Origin: Bettongia penicillata ogilbyi
Taxonomy: Eukaryota > Chordata > Mammalia > Diprotodontia > Potoroidae
Assembly: GCA_023548195.1 (NCBI GenBank)
Contig: JAJHZJ010000696.1
Location: 2,179,774-2,243,773, forward strand
Reading direction: 5' to 3'
Length of the DNA: 64,000 bases
In this document: positions 1 to 11,377 of the stretch, piece by piece
How the letters are laid out: each line of letters opens with the position of its first letter
How positions within the stretch are numbered: the stretch's first letter is position 1
Notes under the pieces: generated by a model
The model's database searches: none
What the model was told of the DNA's origin: nothing
The model's input: only the letters and a program-made list of their open reading frames with translations
Translations under genes and position numbers: made by a program

Positions 1-315
1 AATGTGTCTGAATCCTTCTGACTCTCTGAGCAGGGAAAAGCCTAGGTAGGTAGGAGGCAGATCAGACAAAGCAGAAGACACACGACCAGAGCAGATTTCA
101 GCCCAGGTCCCAGGCACTCCACTCCTGAGCTATTTCTGGAGCGATGTCCACAGGAGGTTCCAAGAAACTCTTCCTGGCACAGTAAGAGACAAAGTAAGAC
201 CAGGGCCCAAATAAGCATTGCCCAAGCCAAGCAGGAGAAAGGTAGGGAAGCAAGGCATCTTTTCCCTGAACAATCAGAAGTACCTATTAGGGACACTCAA
301 AAGAATGCTATTGTT
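1..315. other. unassigned sequence
   Basis: I see no recognisable repeat, RNA gene or coding exon here. The open frames are short and lack any family resemblance. Confidence 0.4.
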
Positions 316-324
316 GAGAGCTGA

Positions 325-578
325 TGTTATATCACTTATGGATCAGGCACGGTCCTGAATGCATTACAGTTATTACCTCATTTGGTCCTCATGACAACCC
401 TGTGAAGAAAGTGTGATTGTTATTCCGATTTTTCAGATGAGGTAACTGAGGCAAATGGGGTTAAATGACTGGCTCAGCATCACATAACTAGTAAATAAAT
501 GCCTGAAGAAGGAGTGGAACTTAGGACTATCTCCTTCCAGATCCAGTACTTTATCCACGGTGTTACCTAACTGCCCCA
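325..578 (-). repeat. MIR (Ther-1) SINE
   Basis: Read on the minus strand this shows the MIR order: a tRNA-like head at the right end, then the core with the complement of the 'cagatgaggtaactgaggca' type motif near 435, and a tail near 'acctcatttggtcctcatga'. It is diverged but close to full length. Confidence 0.75.
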
Positions 579-584
579 TATGGA

Positions 585-940
585 TGAATATGAATAAAAG
601 CAATTCTATATTCAGGACCATGCAAAGAGAAAGAGGTAATGAATGGGTTAAGGGCAAAACCTATGTTGAGACACACTAGGAGACTGAGCTCGAACTTAAG
701 AATTCCAACCTAAGGTGGAATTTAAGGTTAGACACCAAATCTAGGACCGAATGAACAGTCTTGACTCAAGCACAAGGCTCCTGTCCAAAAAACAAGCACC
801 GAGATAGAAGTAAACAAAAAAAATACTGACCACAGTGATAGTATGACTTGGAATAAGCAAAGAAATAGCGAAAAGAAGAGATTATAGGCAGAAAGAGTCT
901 GGAAAAAAAGTCCCTGCCTACAAGAACTGCAAGATTAACT
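585..940. other. unassigned sequence
   Basis: This is moderately A-rich sequence with no recognisable gene or repeat. Confidence 0.4.
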
Positions 941-944
941 GACA

Positions 945-1125
945 GAAATGAGTCAAGTTTAAATAATATGAATATTGAACAGAATGATTAATATTAAATT
1001 GAGGTTAAATACTAAAATTAATATTAAATATAGCAAATAAAAGAAAACTGCGGTTAAATATTAAATTAAATATTAATAGTAGATGTTAATGTTAAATAAA
1101 GTGAAGTGTAGGAAAAAGGATTTAT
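945..1125. repeat. AT-rich degenerate repeat
   Basis: Units related to 'ggttaaatattaaatt' recur in degenerate form (near 1000, 1052 and 1090), mixed with TTAATATT runs. It looks like a decayed tandem array. Confidence 0.5.
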
Positions 1126-1790
1126 TATATTGTTTGGAAAAAACTCTTATACTCTTTAAATACAACCCTGTGTGGTTAAAGGTTATCTGCCCCCAGAATA
1201 TCTCATGACCCTAGTAATTCTCTAGAATTATTCTCGAGTCTCTCTACAGAAGATTGCAAGATATTTTGGGTTCCCTAGGTCCTCTATCCATCCAAAGCAT
1301 TCTTGCTTTGAGCTAACATATCTAGGGCTTGTTTTGGGTCCATCCAGGCCTGTATTTTAGGTTGCCTTGTGTTTTAGCTTTGCCCCAAATTTATTGAATA
1401 CCTGTCTTAATCTAGTTTGTTTTCAGATTCCATCTTGGCAAAATTGCTTAGCTGCGTACACGTGGTTTGCATACAGACAGCCTTGTTTAAATTCTGTATA
1501 ATGTAACATTTTCTCCATCCTTGCAAAACCACAGGAAAGTGTTCTGTGCACTGAAAATACAGCTTAAAAAAAGGAAAACAAAATTCTGCATTTTATAAAA
1601 TGATAAAAATAGTATTTCAAACTGTACAGTCACTATAAATATATAGTTTTCAAAAATTCACACAATTTATTTGGCACCTCCAGCCTGCTTAGCTTTCTGT
1701 CACTAGTCTCTATTGACATCTCAAGTTTCTTTAGGGCTGTTTCCAACTTTACTGGTGTTAGGCTTCTCCTTTTCCTTTCGGGTCAGTCAG
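1126..1790. other. unassigned sequence
   Basis: No recognisable gene, RNA or repeat. A short A-rich patch lies near 1565. Confidence 0.4.
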
Positions 1791-1799
1791 TCAGTAAAT

Positions 1800-2017
1800 A
1801 TTTATTGAGCTCCTTGGCCAGGCATTGAAGATGTATCCCAGGCCATCACCAGTCATCTTGAATTTTATTCTGCTGTAGGACTTTTGATGACTCAGAAAAA
1901 GAGAGTGAGACTGAGGACTTTGTGTAAGACTGCTCACTTCAATACAATCACATGCAAGTCAAGACATTACCTGTGACATCATTAGTTCTCTTTGAAAATG
2001 GAGGATAGACAAGCAAA
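1800..2017 (+). repeat. marsupial dispersed SINE-like repeat (family D)
   Basis: The copy ends in a 'ttctctttgaaaatggagga' type motif followed by 'caagca'. Reverse-complement relatives occur at 7405, 20107 and 21158, so this is a dispersed family. I recall it from marsupial genomes but cannot name it with certainty. This copy is truncated at its 5' side. Confidence 0.55.
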
Positions 2018-3634
2018 AATTAAGCACCTGCTATGTTCCTGGCACTGTGAGATGCCCTGAAGATGCAAAGAAAGGCAAGGTAGTCCATAAGCTCAAGCAA
2101 TTCATTGATTGAGATAGCATGCAAACAATCATGTACTATACAGGAAGTATTTTTAAAAGTTATATACAGAATAAATGGATACAATATACAGGATAAAATA
2201 ATCAACAAAGGAAAAGCATTACAATTAGGGGGATCAGGAAAGACTACCTTTAAAAGGAAAGATCTTAGTTGAAATTTGAAGGAAGCCAGGAAAGTCAGAA
2301 CGTAAGATGAAGAGGGAGAAACATTTTAATATTAATCTATTCCAAACAATTTAATATTAATCAAATAAACTCGAGTCTGGAGATGGAATGTCTTCTTTGA
2401 GAAACTAGAAGGAGGCTAGAGTCACTGGACTGGACTACAGGAGGGAGGTGTGTAAGGTGTAAGAAGATTGAGAAGGTACAGGGGACATGTTGTATAAGGC
2501 TTTGAACAACAAATAGAGGCTTTTATATTTAATCTTGGTGATGGAAGAGAATCACTGGAGATTGAAGGAGAGGGTGACATGTTCAGACCAGCACTTTCAG
2601 AGGATCACCTTGATAGCTGAGTAGAGAATAGATGAGGGGGAGAAACTTGAGGCCGGGAGACAAATTAGAAGACTTTTGACAGCCCCGATGTGGGATGATG
2701 AGACTTGTACTAGGGAGGTGGCAGTGTTAGAGGAGAGAGGGGGTACATATTTGAGAGATGTTACAAGAGTAAAATTGACAGGACTTGGCAAGAGATTAGA
2801 TATGGCAGTGTGAGAGAATGAAGAGCCAAAGATCACATTTGATTTCGAGCCAGGGTGACTAAGAGGATGGTAATTCCCTTGGCAATAACAGGGAAGTTTG
2901 CTTTTGGTCTTGTTACACTTAAGATATCTCTGGGACTTAATCTGAGAAGTCTAACTGACTGTTGGGAATGTATGCCTGGAGACTAGGAGGGGGGTTAGGA
3001 TTGGACAAGCAGATTTGAGAATCATCGGCATAGATATGATAACTGAATCTAGGGGAGCTTATCACCAAGTGAAATTGTATAGAGGAAGAAGAGCAGAGGG
3101 CCCAGGACAGAACACTGGGGAATGCCCACCAGCATGAGCCAGATGAAGAGTCATCAAAGGAGACTGAGAAGCAGGTTGAAAAGAAGGAAGAGAACCAGGG
3201 TATTGACATGACGATTTAAAGAAATGAGATTGTCAAGGAAAAAGAGGGGTATTGGCAGATTCAAGGGCTGTAGTGAGGCCAAGAAGGGTGAAGATTGAGA
3301 AAATGCCATTATAATTGGCAACCCAAAGATTAGCAGTAAGTTTGGAGAAAACAAGTTTCAGTTCAATGATGAGAATGTAAGCCGGATTGTAGAGAGTTAA
3401 AAAGAATGGGAGCAGAGCATTGCTCATAGATGGTTTTCTCAAAGAACTGAGTCAAAAAAAGAGAGGAGAGATATGGGACATATGGACATATGGGTCAAAA
3501 TCTAACAGGGTTAGGAAGATGAAGTGAAAGTTTTGTTGAGAATCAGGGAGGCATGGTTATGTTCATAGGCAGAGAAATAGGCAGTAAACAGGGCAAGATT
3601 TGAAATAAGTGAGAGAGTAGGGATGTAGTAAGTG
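2018..3634 (-). mobile_element. L2/CR1-class LINE fragment with reverse transcriptase remnant
   Basis: The minus strand carries decayed LINE reverse transcriptase sequence of the CR1/L2 superfamily. Bases 3021-3032 encode Y-A-D-D on the minus strand, in the local context YADDSQI, which is the catalytic core of a reverse transcriptase. Minus-strand text around 2640-2700 matches the later 'thumb' region, with residues reading LPASSFSPSSILYSA where intact L2 copies have a run before an AA(K/R)VI motif. The left end, near 2018-2060, is the typical L2 3' tail. Frames are broken, so this is a dead fossil. A second partial copy follows directly at 3635. Confidence 0.75.
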
Positions 3635-4480
3635 ATCTAGAATAATGCCAAGGTTACAAACTTGAGAAACATGAAGAATTGAGTGCCTTTGACATCAGGT
3701 TGAAAGTTTGGAAGAGAAGTTAAGAGGTTTATTAAGAAGAAAGATAAGTTTAGTTTCGAACATGCTGAGTTTTACATGTCTCTGAGACATTTAGTTTGAA
3801 ATGTCCAATTATGGTAATTATCCAAATGACAATATGGCAAAAGTCCAACATGACTATTGGTGATACAGGATTGAAGTTTAGAAGGGCAACTGGAACTGCA
3901 TATACATACATACATATACATAAATATATCTATATATGTATGAAGATATATATGCACCAGAGACATCTGTATAGAGCATAGTTGAACCCATGGGAGCTAG
4001 TGAGGTCGCCAAAGAAAGTACGAAGTAAGAAGAGAGTAGGGTGCAGGACAGAATATTGATGACCACCCATAATTAGGGGAAGTGATGCAGATGATGAGCC
4101 AGCAGAGGAAACTGAGAAGGAGCAATCAGAGCAGCAGGAGGCAAGCCAGAGGTGAGCAATGTTGTGAAAAGACAAAAAGGCAAGAGTTTGCAGGAGAACA
4201 GGGTGCTCAGCACTATAAAATACAGCAGACAGGCTGAGAGTGCAGTATCATATTCATCACTTTAAACACCACTGGTAACTGGAGAAGTTTTCACTGAGTG
4301 ATGTAGTCAGAAGTCAGATTCTGAAGGATGAGAAGTGAGCAAGGAGAGAAAGTGGAGACAGTGGAGATAGGAAACTTTTTCAAGGAGTTTGGGTGCGAAT
4401 AAGAATAATGGTGGATATTTGCTAGTCTGCATGTCCTTGTTGGGAATGCAATTGGGAGGAGGCATTTGAAAGGTAGCATC
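3635..4480 (-). mobile_element. second L2/CR1-class LINE fragment, same orientation
   Basis: From about 3635 the sequence restarts at a point of the L2 consensus already passed in the preceding copy, so this is a separate partial copy. The stretch matching the YADD box (3961-3980, minus strand) is degraded and no longer encodes YADD. A TA-rich patch at 3900-3955 precedes it. Confidence 0.65.
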
Positions 4481-4494
4481 CCTGGAGGAGGGGA

Positions 4495-4502
4495 GGGAGG
4501 GA

Positions 4503-4587
<85 letters not shown>

Positions 4588-4697
4588 GGGAGTGAGGGAG
4601 GGAGAGAGTGAGAGAGAGAAAGGAGGGAGGGAGAGAGAGGGAGAGAAATAGAAGAGAGAGAGGAGAGAGAGAGAGAGAGGGAGGGAGGGAGAGAGAA
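4495..4697. repeat. (GA)n microsatellite
   Basis: About 200 bp of almost pure GAGAGA with GGAGG interruptions. It creates spurious Arg-Glu and Ser-Leu open frames on the two strands, which I do not treat as genes. Confidence 0.98.
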
Positions 4698-4699
4698 AT

Positions 4700-5055
4700 G
4701 GAGGAGAGATATTTAACACTGTTTTGTCAGTGCACTGTCTCTGGCTGTGCATTCAGAGCTAAAAAAAATAGAGAAAATTATAGATTATTGTGCTATGACT
4801 TTTCAGAGTAGAGTGAAGATTTATCCTGTGAACCCCAGTTGGATAATGAGCTAATATCAGGGTGTGAGTATATAGGAACAGCCCTGTTCATTGCCCTTCT
4901 CCACTATTGTTCTCCAAGATCTGACTTTTCAGCATGTATATAAACATATATGTATGTATGTGTGTGACTTTTATGGGTGTTATTAGTATTTTTTTGTCTT
5001 TGAGCCCTCAGATCCTAGCATAATGATTGGTGCATAGGACAGAGATGGGCTGAGC
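4700..5055. other. unassigned sequence with short TATG-rich patch
   Basis: Nothing is recognised except a small ATGTATGTGTG-type simple repeat around 4937-4965. Confidence 0.4.
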
Positions 5056-5056
5056 T

Positions 5057-5233
5057 TGTGATTTCACTGATACAGGGAACTCTCTTTATCATTGCAGGTT
5101 GACACTTCCTCTGCAGTTTATAATCTTAGAGAATTGCCTAAAACATTGAGAGGGAACATGATTTTCTCAGGGTCAGTAGGATTTGGACCCAAGTCTTCCT
5201 ATTTTTGAGGCTAATTGTCACTGCATTGCTTTT
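5057..5233 (-). repeat. tRNA-derived marsupial SINE (family B)
   Basis: Minus-strand relative of the intact copy at 28545. The shared tail (the 'gcagtttataatcttagaga' region) and the head with the 'ggatttggacccaagtcttc' motif near 5180 are recognisable. Confidence 0.65.
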
Positions 5234-5239
5234 CTTGTT

Positions 5240-6234
5240 GAATTGGATTGACGTGAGTTTCAGAAATATTAATAGGTCCAGTTGAACTTGGGTGACTGCC
5301 AAGTCTATGAGCTACACGAGAATGTGTTGGAGTGACTGATCTACTGAGGGTCTTAATTTCAGTCTCTAAAGTGCTCTTACACCGTGTTGTCCCTAGAACA
5401 CAAGGGACAGTGAAACTGAATCTGGTAAAAAATGCCTCCCAGTAGGTTTGCCTGGGCGATGCCTCTGGGGGAGCTGAAAATGCCTTTGGTTTTCCTACCT
5501 AATGTGGAGATGGGGATCTTCCTAGCTTGAGCACAGCCTGTAGATGAGGCGTGAGAAGCAACTTCTGTCATGTGTTACTATTCTCTTTCTGATTCAGTCA
5601 GCTTTTAGGAAAAGTATATTCAGGGTACCGGGCCAGGAAAGGGGAGGACAATGTGCCAGGGGAGAAGGCAGTCCCTGTGTTGGTGTTGACAGAGCTACAG
5701 TTGGAAGTATGAGTTGGAAGAAACATTGGAGGACATAAAATCTGGCATTTAACAAGAATTCTTCCTTCAATGTGGAAGATATATTGGTTTCTCTCTGTCA
5801 GGAATTGCTTCAGCAGGTCTGTGGGAGTCCAAATAGAGGACAAGGTAACAACGATCTCAAGATGGTTAGGTGTGCTTCAGGTGCTCCAATTGGTTGTTGA
5901 GAGGGGTTGACCAGAAGACAGCCTGGAGATGGCAATAGCCTACAAAATCAAGGACTTGTGAGGGTCCCCCATGGATGAGAGTGTGTGTGGGGGTCATGTG
6001 CAGGCCACATGCAGATCCATGAAGACTTTCGAGTGGACTTTCCTGGCCCCAGAAACGCCATCTCTTCATGTTAGCACTTCTCTGCTTTGGCATACAACTA
6101 GTACTGATCTGGTTCTTGAAGCCCAGTCCAGCCCATGCATTCACACTGTGTGGGCCATATTTGGAGGAGTCATTAGTGTTAGTACTTTCCTTCAAGTCTT
6201 GCATGTACATAGTTTTCTGCATGCTGCCTGCCCA
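5240..6234. other. unassigned sequence
   Basis: About 1 kb without a recognised repeat. The 118-codon minus-strand frame at 5866-6222 has no family resemblance and no convincing splice context, so I treat it as chance. Confidence 0.4.
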
Positions 6235-6235
6235 C

Positions 6236-6340
6236 CATTAGAATGAATTCCTTGAGGGCAGTGACTATCTCTGTCCTCCACATCCCTAACACTTAGCATA
6301 GTACTTAGCATATGATAACATATACTAGATTTCAAAAATG
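6236..6340 (+). repeat. L2/MIR 3' tail fragment
   Basis: 'ttccttgagggcagtgacta' followed by 'acacttagcatagtacttag' is the standard mammalian L2/MIR 3' end. Confidence 0.7.
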
Positions 6341-6636
6341 CTTATCAACATTAATTGGGATTATTATTGAGTTTGGCTTGAGTCTAACAGGAAGCTCTCT
6401 ACAAGTGTTGTCTAACCCAAGGGGAGCATCCATAGAAGACAAGGCTGGCAGATTCTTTGATATTCATTGGCTTCCCATATTTGGATTGGAGAGTGTATCT
6501 CTTGGAGTTTCAGGTGGGTAAATTTCACTGCTCTGGAAAGCTGATGCATCTGGTTGGGTGTTGAGGACATGGGGGACTAGTCTCATATGATGGCAAGGTT
6601 CAGTGGTCTAGAGTCATTTAGGGAGTCATTGTTCTT
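6341..6636. other. unassigned sequence
   Basis: No recognisable feature. Confidence 0.4.
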
Positions 6637-6637
6637 C

Positions 6638-6867
6638 CAGAGAAAAAACACTGGACATGGAATCAAGATAGAATGTGGCTTCAAATTCTGCTTCTGACAC
6701 TTATTAAATGGACATCCAAAGGTAGATCATCTACACTCTCTGAGTTTCTGTTTCTTCATTAGCAAAATAAGGACAGTATTGGCTTTCATTTATAAAATAA
6801 GGATAATACTTCATATGGTAGTTACAAGACAAGTGCTTTGTAAACCTTCAAGTGCTGTAAAATGTCC
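6638..6867 (+). repeat. MIR (Ther-1) SINE
   Basis: The order is MIR: 'ctggacatggaatcaagata' head, 'cacttattaa' core, 'gagtttctgtttcttcatta', then the tail 'agtgctttgtaaaccttcaa'. It is near full length and diverged. Confidence 0.8.
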
Positions 6868-7007
6868 AGCTGAAGCTCCCTTCTGCTTATAATCAATAGC
6901 ATTATTGGGGTTGGGACAAGGGAGGGAGATGGATTCTTGTGTCTGTATTATTTTTTTACAAATTTTGGAGGAACTACTGTCTTTGTCCTGATCATTGAGC
7001 AGATAGG

Positions 7008-7175
7008 AGGTAGGTGTGGAGTCAGAAGACCTGGGTTCAAATTCTGACTGACATTTGCTGCCTCTGTGACTCTAGGCAAGTCAACTAACCTATCTGAGTC
7101 TCTATTTTCATTTCCACAAAATGATGTGTCAAACTAGGTGACCTCTAATTCTCTTATAGCTGTAAATCTATGAGA
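7008..7175 (+). repeat. MIR SINE, 3' part variant
   Basis: The head 'gtcagaagacctgggttcaa' keeps a B-box-like GGTTCAAAT. It is followed by a 'gcaagtcaactaacctatct' core and a 'ctgtaaatctatgagact' end. Confidence 0.8.
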
Positions 7176-7349
7176 CTAAACCTGACCAAACAGGACTAAG
7201 TTAATTGGGCAATCATACAGTCAATGTTAAGTGGAACTTCTCTTTCAACAATATTAAAAAACATGCCGGTAACCCTATTAACAGGGGGAGGGAGTTTCAA
7301 TGAAGGATTTGTTGTATGTGACCTATGTTTATTCTAGGTAATACTTCTG

Positions 7350-7404
7350 TCAAGAGGCAGTGCGCTGTAGTAGGTAGAAAGCTAACAGGACCTGGGCTTC
7401 CATT
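7350..7404 (+). repeat. family B SINE, head, split by an insertion
   Basis: The tRNA-like head 'gcagtgcgctgtagtaggta' is present. The rest of the SINE resumes near 7822, so the intervening DNA arrived later or expanded there. Confidence 0.55.
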
Positions 7405-7600
7405 TTCGAACCATTGTTATTGTTTATCCTTCATTTTTGAAGAGGACCCTCAAAGACGTCATGAGGGTGATCACATGATTTGTGATGCACACAAATTGGA
7501 TTTAAGCGTCATCAGTCTCATTCTCTCCTCCAGAGTCATCAAAGTCAAGTGACAAAACTGAAGTCAAGATGATTGGCATATCCATAGTGATGGAACTGGA
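7405..7600 (-). repeat. family D dispersed repeat
   Basis: 'tccttcatttttgaagagga' and 'ctctcctccagagtcatcaa' are the family D landmarks in reverse orientation, shared with the copies at 20107 and 21158. Confidence 0.55.
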
Positions 7601-7734
7601 ATTAGTCAAGTAGAAACTCTATGGAGTAAGGACATGCATCTTGAGCAATACTTGTAGAAGCTGTTAATGAATTACTGCCTAGGAAGAAAGGCCATGACCC
7701 ACAGAGGAGATGAATATACATTTCCATATATGTA

Positions 7735-7764
7735 CACACAGTTCCACATTCCATATATATATAT

Positions 7765-7820
<56 letters not shown>

Positions 7821-7822
7821 AT
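7735..7822. repeat. (TA)n(TG)n microsatellite
   Basis: A run of TATATA passes into a run of TGTGTG. Confidence 0.97.
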
Positions 7823-7955
7823 GATCCTGAGCAAGATCTTAACTTTAATACCTTAGACTATAAGTTGCAGAGAAGATCCTGACCTCTACTAGTAGGGAGA
7901 GTTTCCTCCCCTAGGAACTCCATATATTCATGAATCCACAAATCCAATCTCTAAC
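7823..7955 (+). repeat. family B SINE, tail
   Basis: 'ctataagttgcagagaagat' and 'agagtttcctcccctaggaa' match the tail of the intact copy at 28545. It completes the head at 7350. Confidence 0.65.
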
Positions 7956-8042
7956 CCTGATACTTCTGGCAGTGCTGGAAGTGCAGAATAAGTTTAAAAA
8001 ATTGGGACTAAGTTTTCCTTTAAAATTTTAAAACATAATGTC

Positions 8043-9468
8043 TAGGCTCTAATTTTGATCATGGCTTTCAGGTAGCTAATGATTCTAAAATTCTCTCCTC
8101 AATCTATTTTCCAGATCAGTTATTTTTCTTGTGAGGTATTTTATATTTTCTATTATTTTTTCCAGTCTTTTAACTTTAACTATTTCTTGATGTGTCATGG
8201 AATCATTAACTTCCACTTGACCAATTCTAACTTTTAAGGAGCTATTTTCTTCAGTGAAATTTTTTATCTTTTTATGATCTTTTATCATATTTTGCCATTT
8301 ATCAAATTCTAATTTTTAAAGATGTTCTTCAGTATTATTCTGTACCTCTTTTTATCAGACTGTTAATTCTCTTCTCACAATTTTATTGCATAGCTCTCAC
8401 TTCTTTCCCCAGTTCTCCTTCAACTGTTTTTGTTTGATTTTTAACATATTGTTTTTTGCTCTTTAGCTTTTGTAGGCCTTGTTGGGCTTGTGTCCAATAT
8501 GCATTTTTTTCTTCAAAATTTGTTTTTAAGTCATTGTCTTCTGTATTTGAGTCTTGAGCTTCCCTATCACTATAGTAACTTTTTATTTCATTTTTTGTTT
8601 GCTCAATTTTCTAGCCCATTTCTTGATTTTGGGCTTTATGTTAGTGTTTTGATTTGATCACTTCTGGAAGAGGGGAAGGGTCTGACTTGAGTTTCTTTCT
8701 CTTTATGTCCTGCTTCCGCTTTCACAGATCAGTCTGGGGACTTGGAAGTTTTCAGTGCTGCCAGAGTTGTAGGATACAGGTAGAAGTCTATTCATTGCCC
8801 TCCTGCTCTGCACTCTGTAAGTTCTGACCCAGGTTTTGGTCTGTTGACTTGTGAGTGGTTGAGTTTCCATAGACTGCTGCTGGACTCAGTCACAGTTAGC
8901 CCACTAGAAGCTTCTTCAGATCTACAATGATTGGTCTACTGACTCCCCCTTGCTTTTCATTTCGTGCCCTGGTTTATTCCATAGCAGGATTATATTTGGG
9001 ACTAAAGATTAGAATTGCATTGCCACTCTGCTCTTGCACTCAGTAATACAGTTACATTGCTGGAACTTGTACTTTGCTCCTTATAAAAGTATGACCTTTG
9101 CTCCTTATGACTATGGCTGCTCCTCTCCACCCTAGAAGAGTGACCTAAGACTTGATAGTGTTCAATAGAACTGCGATGGCACCTGTTCCTTCTCTCAGTG
9201 TCAGTACAGGGTTCCCCTGGATCTCTGCTTCCCAGATACTTGCTACTCCTACATTGCCCCTGCATTGTGCTCCTGGACAGCCACTGCCTCATGTCCACAG
9301 ATCTACCTGTTCATTTTCCTAAGCAGCCCTGGGCTGGAAAAATGATTTTTTCTCAGCTTTCCCAACCAGAATTTGGTGTGACCTGCTTTCTAGTTTCTTG
9401 TAGAAGACATTGTGGAGGAGTCAAGGCAAAATGGTACTTTTCACTCTGCCATATTGACTCCACCCCCT
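8043..9468 (-). mobile_element. L1-type 5' end with partial ORF1, 3'-truncated
   Basis: On the minus strand this begins at 9468 with 'ggggtggagtcaatatggca', a 5' end like other L1 promoters (compare the element ending at 62131). It runs through a 5' UTR into ORF1. Minus-strand residues at 8085-8288 form a Lys/Glu-rich coiled coil ending in DLENRLRRE, the signature just before the ORF1p RRM domain. Homology stops at about 8043, in mid-ORF1. ORF1 is frameshifted and dead. Retaining a 5' end while losing the 3' end is unusual for an L1 insertion. Confidence 0.75.
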
Positions 9469-9474
9469 ATATAT

Positions 9475-9697
9475 TGCTTTAACAGTGCGAAGTGCTTTAT
9501 GTATTTGATTTGATTTTGAGAATCATTTGATTCTCACAACTGTCCTGGAATGTCAGTGCTAATATTAGCCCTTTGTTGTAGATGAGGGAACTAAAGTGCA
9601 GAGAAGTACAGTGACTTGCCTATAGTCACACAAGAGGTAAACATCTGAGGTAGGATTAAAGCTATGGTCTTCCTGACTCCAGGCTCAGCCTGACCTT
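9475..9697 (-). repeat. MIR (Ther-1) SINE
   Basis: Minus orientation, with tail at 'gcgaagtgctttatgtattt', core at 'gatgagggaactaaagtgca' and head at 'ggtcttcctgactccaggct'. Confidence 0.8.
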
Positions 9698-10547
9698 GTT
9701 TTCAAGTTAACTGTATGACCAATATATACTGGACCAGGTAGGAATGGATGTTCTCCACTCACCTCCACCTTGGTGATAGAATCTAGGGCAGTATGCTTGT
9801 GGTATGTAGGATCCTGACCTCTACCTACTTCTGGAGATATTCACTTTTTCAAAGAAAGGTTGAAATATGCTCCAAAGCACAGTAATTTCTGGGATTATCT
9901 GGTTCTATTCTTGTCCCTTTCCATTTCTGGGGCTCACAGGGTAGCAAGTGTCTGAAGAACTTCTGAGTTGAAAAGCTCCAGGAAGGAAGTATGATATAGT
10001 AAAGAGCAGAAACAACCTGATGCCTGGAATAGCCTGAGGCTGGGACTTATCATTTGCTGAGCAGGGGGTACTGTTGTTGAGGTTACATCCACCAAGTCTC
10101 TGCTTGAGACACTATGGAGAAACCAAACTCAAAGGAAAAATTCAGTATGTGGTGTGCATAATTGTCAGGAATTAAATTCCTGTTCCAAAGAGACAATGAC
10201 AGATTTCCAGGTTGTCACTGGGCATACAATTTACTACCAGCCACCAGAGTTCCCTGGGGGAATTGGTTATTTCAGCACCAGCTGGGCCCTGAGGTTGGTG
10301 ACTCATCCATAGACACACAAACCCCCATGAGACTTTGCTCTTTGGATAAGTGATGGTAGGACTGAGAATGATTCTGTTGTGATGCTTTGGTCTTCTATCT
10401 GAATTAAATATTTCCTAATTGAAAAATAAAATAGAAAAGAAATTCTCAGCTGAGATTTGTTGTCTTGGATTGTGGCTTAGATAATGGTGATTTGTCATAC
10501 TGTATGGGGACATAAGGCCTCACATAGGCTGGAGATTATTATTTCCA
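9698..10547. other. unassigned sequence
   Basis: No repeat is recognised. A polyadenylation-like A-rich AATAAAATAG lies near 10424, but nothing else supports a gene or LTR. Confidence 0.4.
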
Positions 10548-10650
10548 GTTATAATTAGCATTTTTTACGTGTGTCCCAAGCAGTGTGCTAAGTGCTAGGG
10601 ATACTTATAAAAAGGTAGGAACTTGCAATCCAATGAGGAAAGACTATATA
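10548..10650 (-). repeat. L2 3' tail fragment
   Basis: 'agcagtgtgctaagtgctag' then 'ggatact' is the antisense L2 3' end. Confidence 0.6.
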
Positions 10651-10655
10651 TAAAA

Positions 10656-10812
<157 letters not shown>

Positions 10813-10944
10813 GATATTTTATGCAGAGGCATGTTGATGTTGGAATTGAAACTCTATAAAAGGAAACTTTGGGAAGAGTGTTTTGTTCCCCTTCCAGCCC
10901 TCCAGTGAGAGGGTTAGATGAAACTGATGAGGTGTGGGTAACAA

Positions 10945-11352
10945 GGCTCAAAAAAATGCTTTGAGACTTACATGAATGGATACAAAGTGAAGTGGGCAGA
11001 ACCAGGAGAACATTGTGCACAGTAACAACATTGTATGATGATCAACTCTCCAGAGAAAGAACTTGTGAAGTCTGAATGCAGATAGAAGCATACTATTTTC
11101 ACTTTATTTTTTTATTTTTTGTTTTTTGTTTTTTGTTCATTTCTTGCTTTACAACATGACAAATAAGCAAATATGTTTTGCATGATTGTACACACACATA
11201 TACATATATATATATAATTATAAGCTGTATAAAACAGCTTACTCTCTTGGCAGGGGGAAGGAAGGGGGAAAGGGAGGAAATTGAACTTAAACATTTTTAA
11301 AAAACGAATGTTAAAAATTGTCTTTACATGTAATTGGAAAAAATAAAATACT
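10945..11352 (+). mobile_element. L1 3' UTR, 5'-truncated
   Basis: 'gcagaaccaggagaacattg' and 'cagagaaagaacttgtgaag' are landmarks of the marsupial L1 3' UTR, and the copy ends in an A-rich AAAAAATAAAATA tail. It contains a T-rich patch at 11104-11140 and a TA repeat near 11200. Confidence 0.8.
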
Positions 11353-11377
11353 ATTTCAAAATAATGAAATCAGAAGT

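Noticed and set aside
2937..3209. Apparent 90-residue gene with YADD
   Set aside because: The motif is real reverse transcriptase sequence, but the copy is broken and belongs to an L2/CR1 fossil, so it is annotated as a mobile element and not as a gene.
4291..4811. Open frames rich in Ser-Leu or Arg-Glu on both strands
   Set aside because: They are translations of the GA microsatellite and have no coding signal beyond the repeat.
5866..6222. 118-codon minus-strand frame
   Set aside because: No recognisable motif or gene context, and expected by chance in a 64-kb window.
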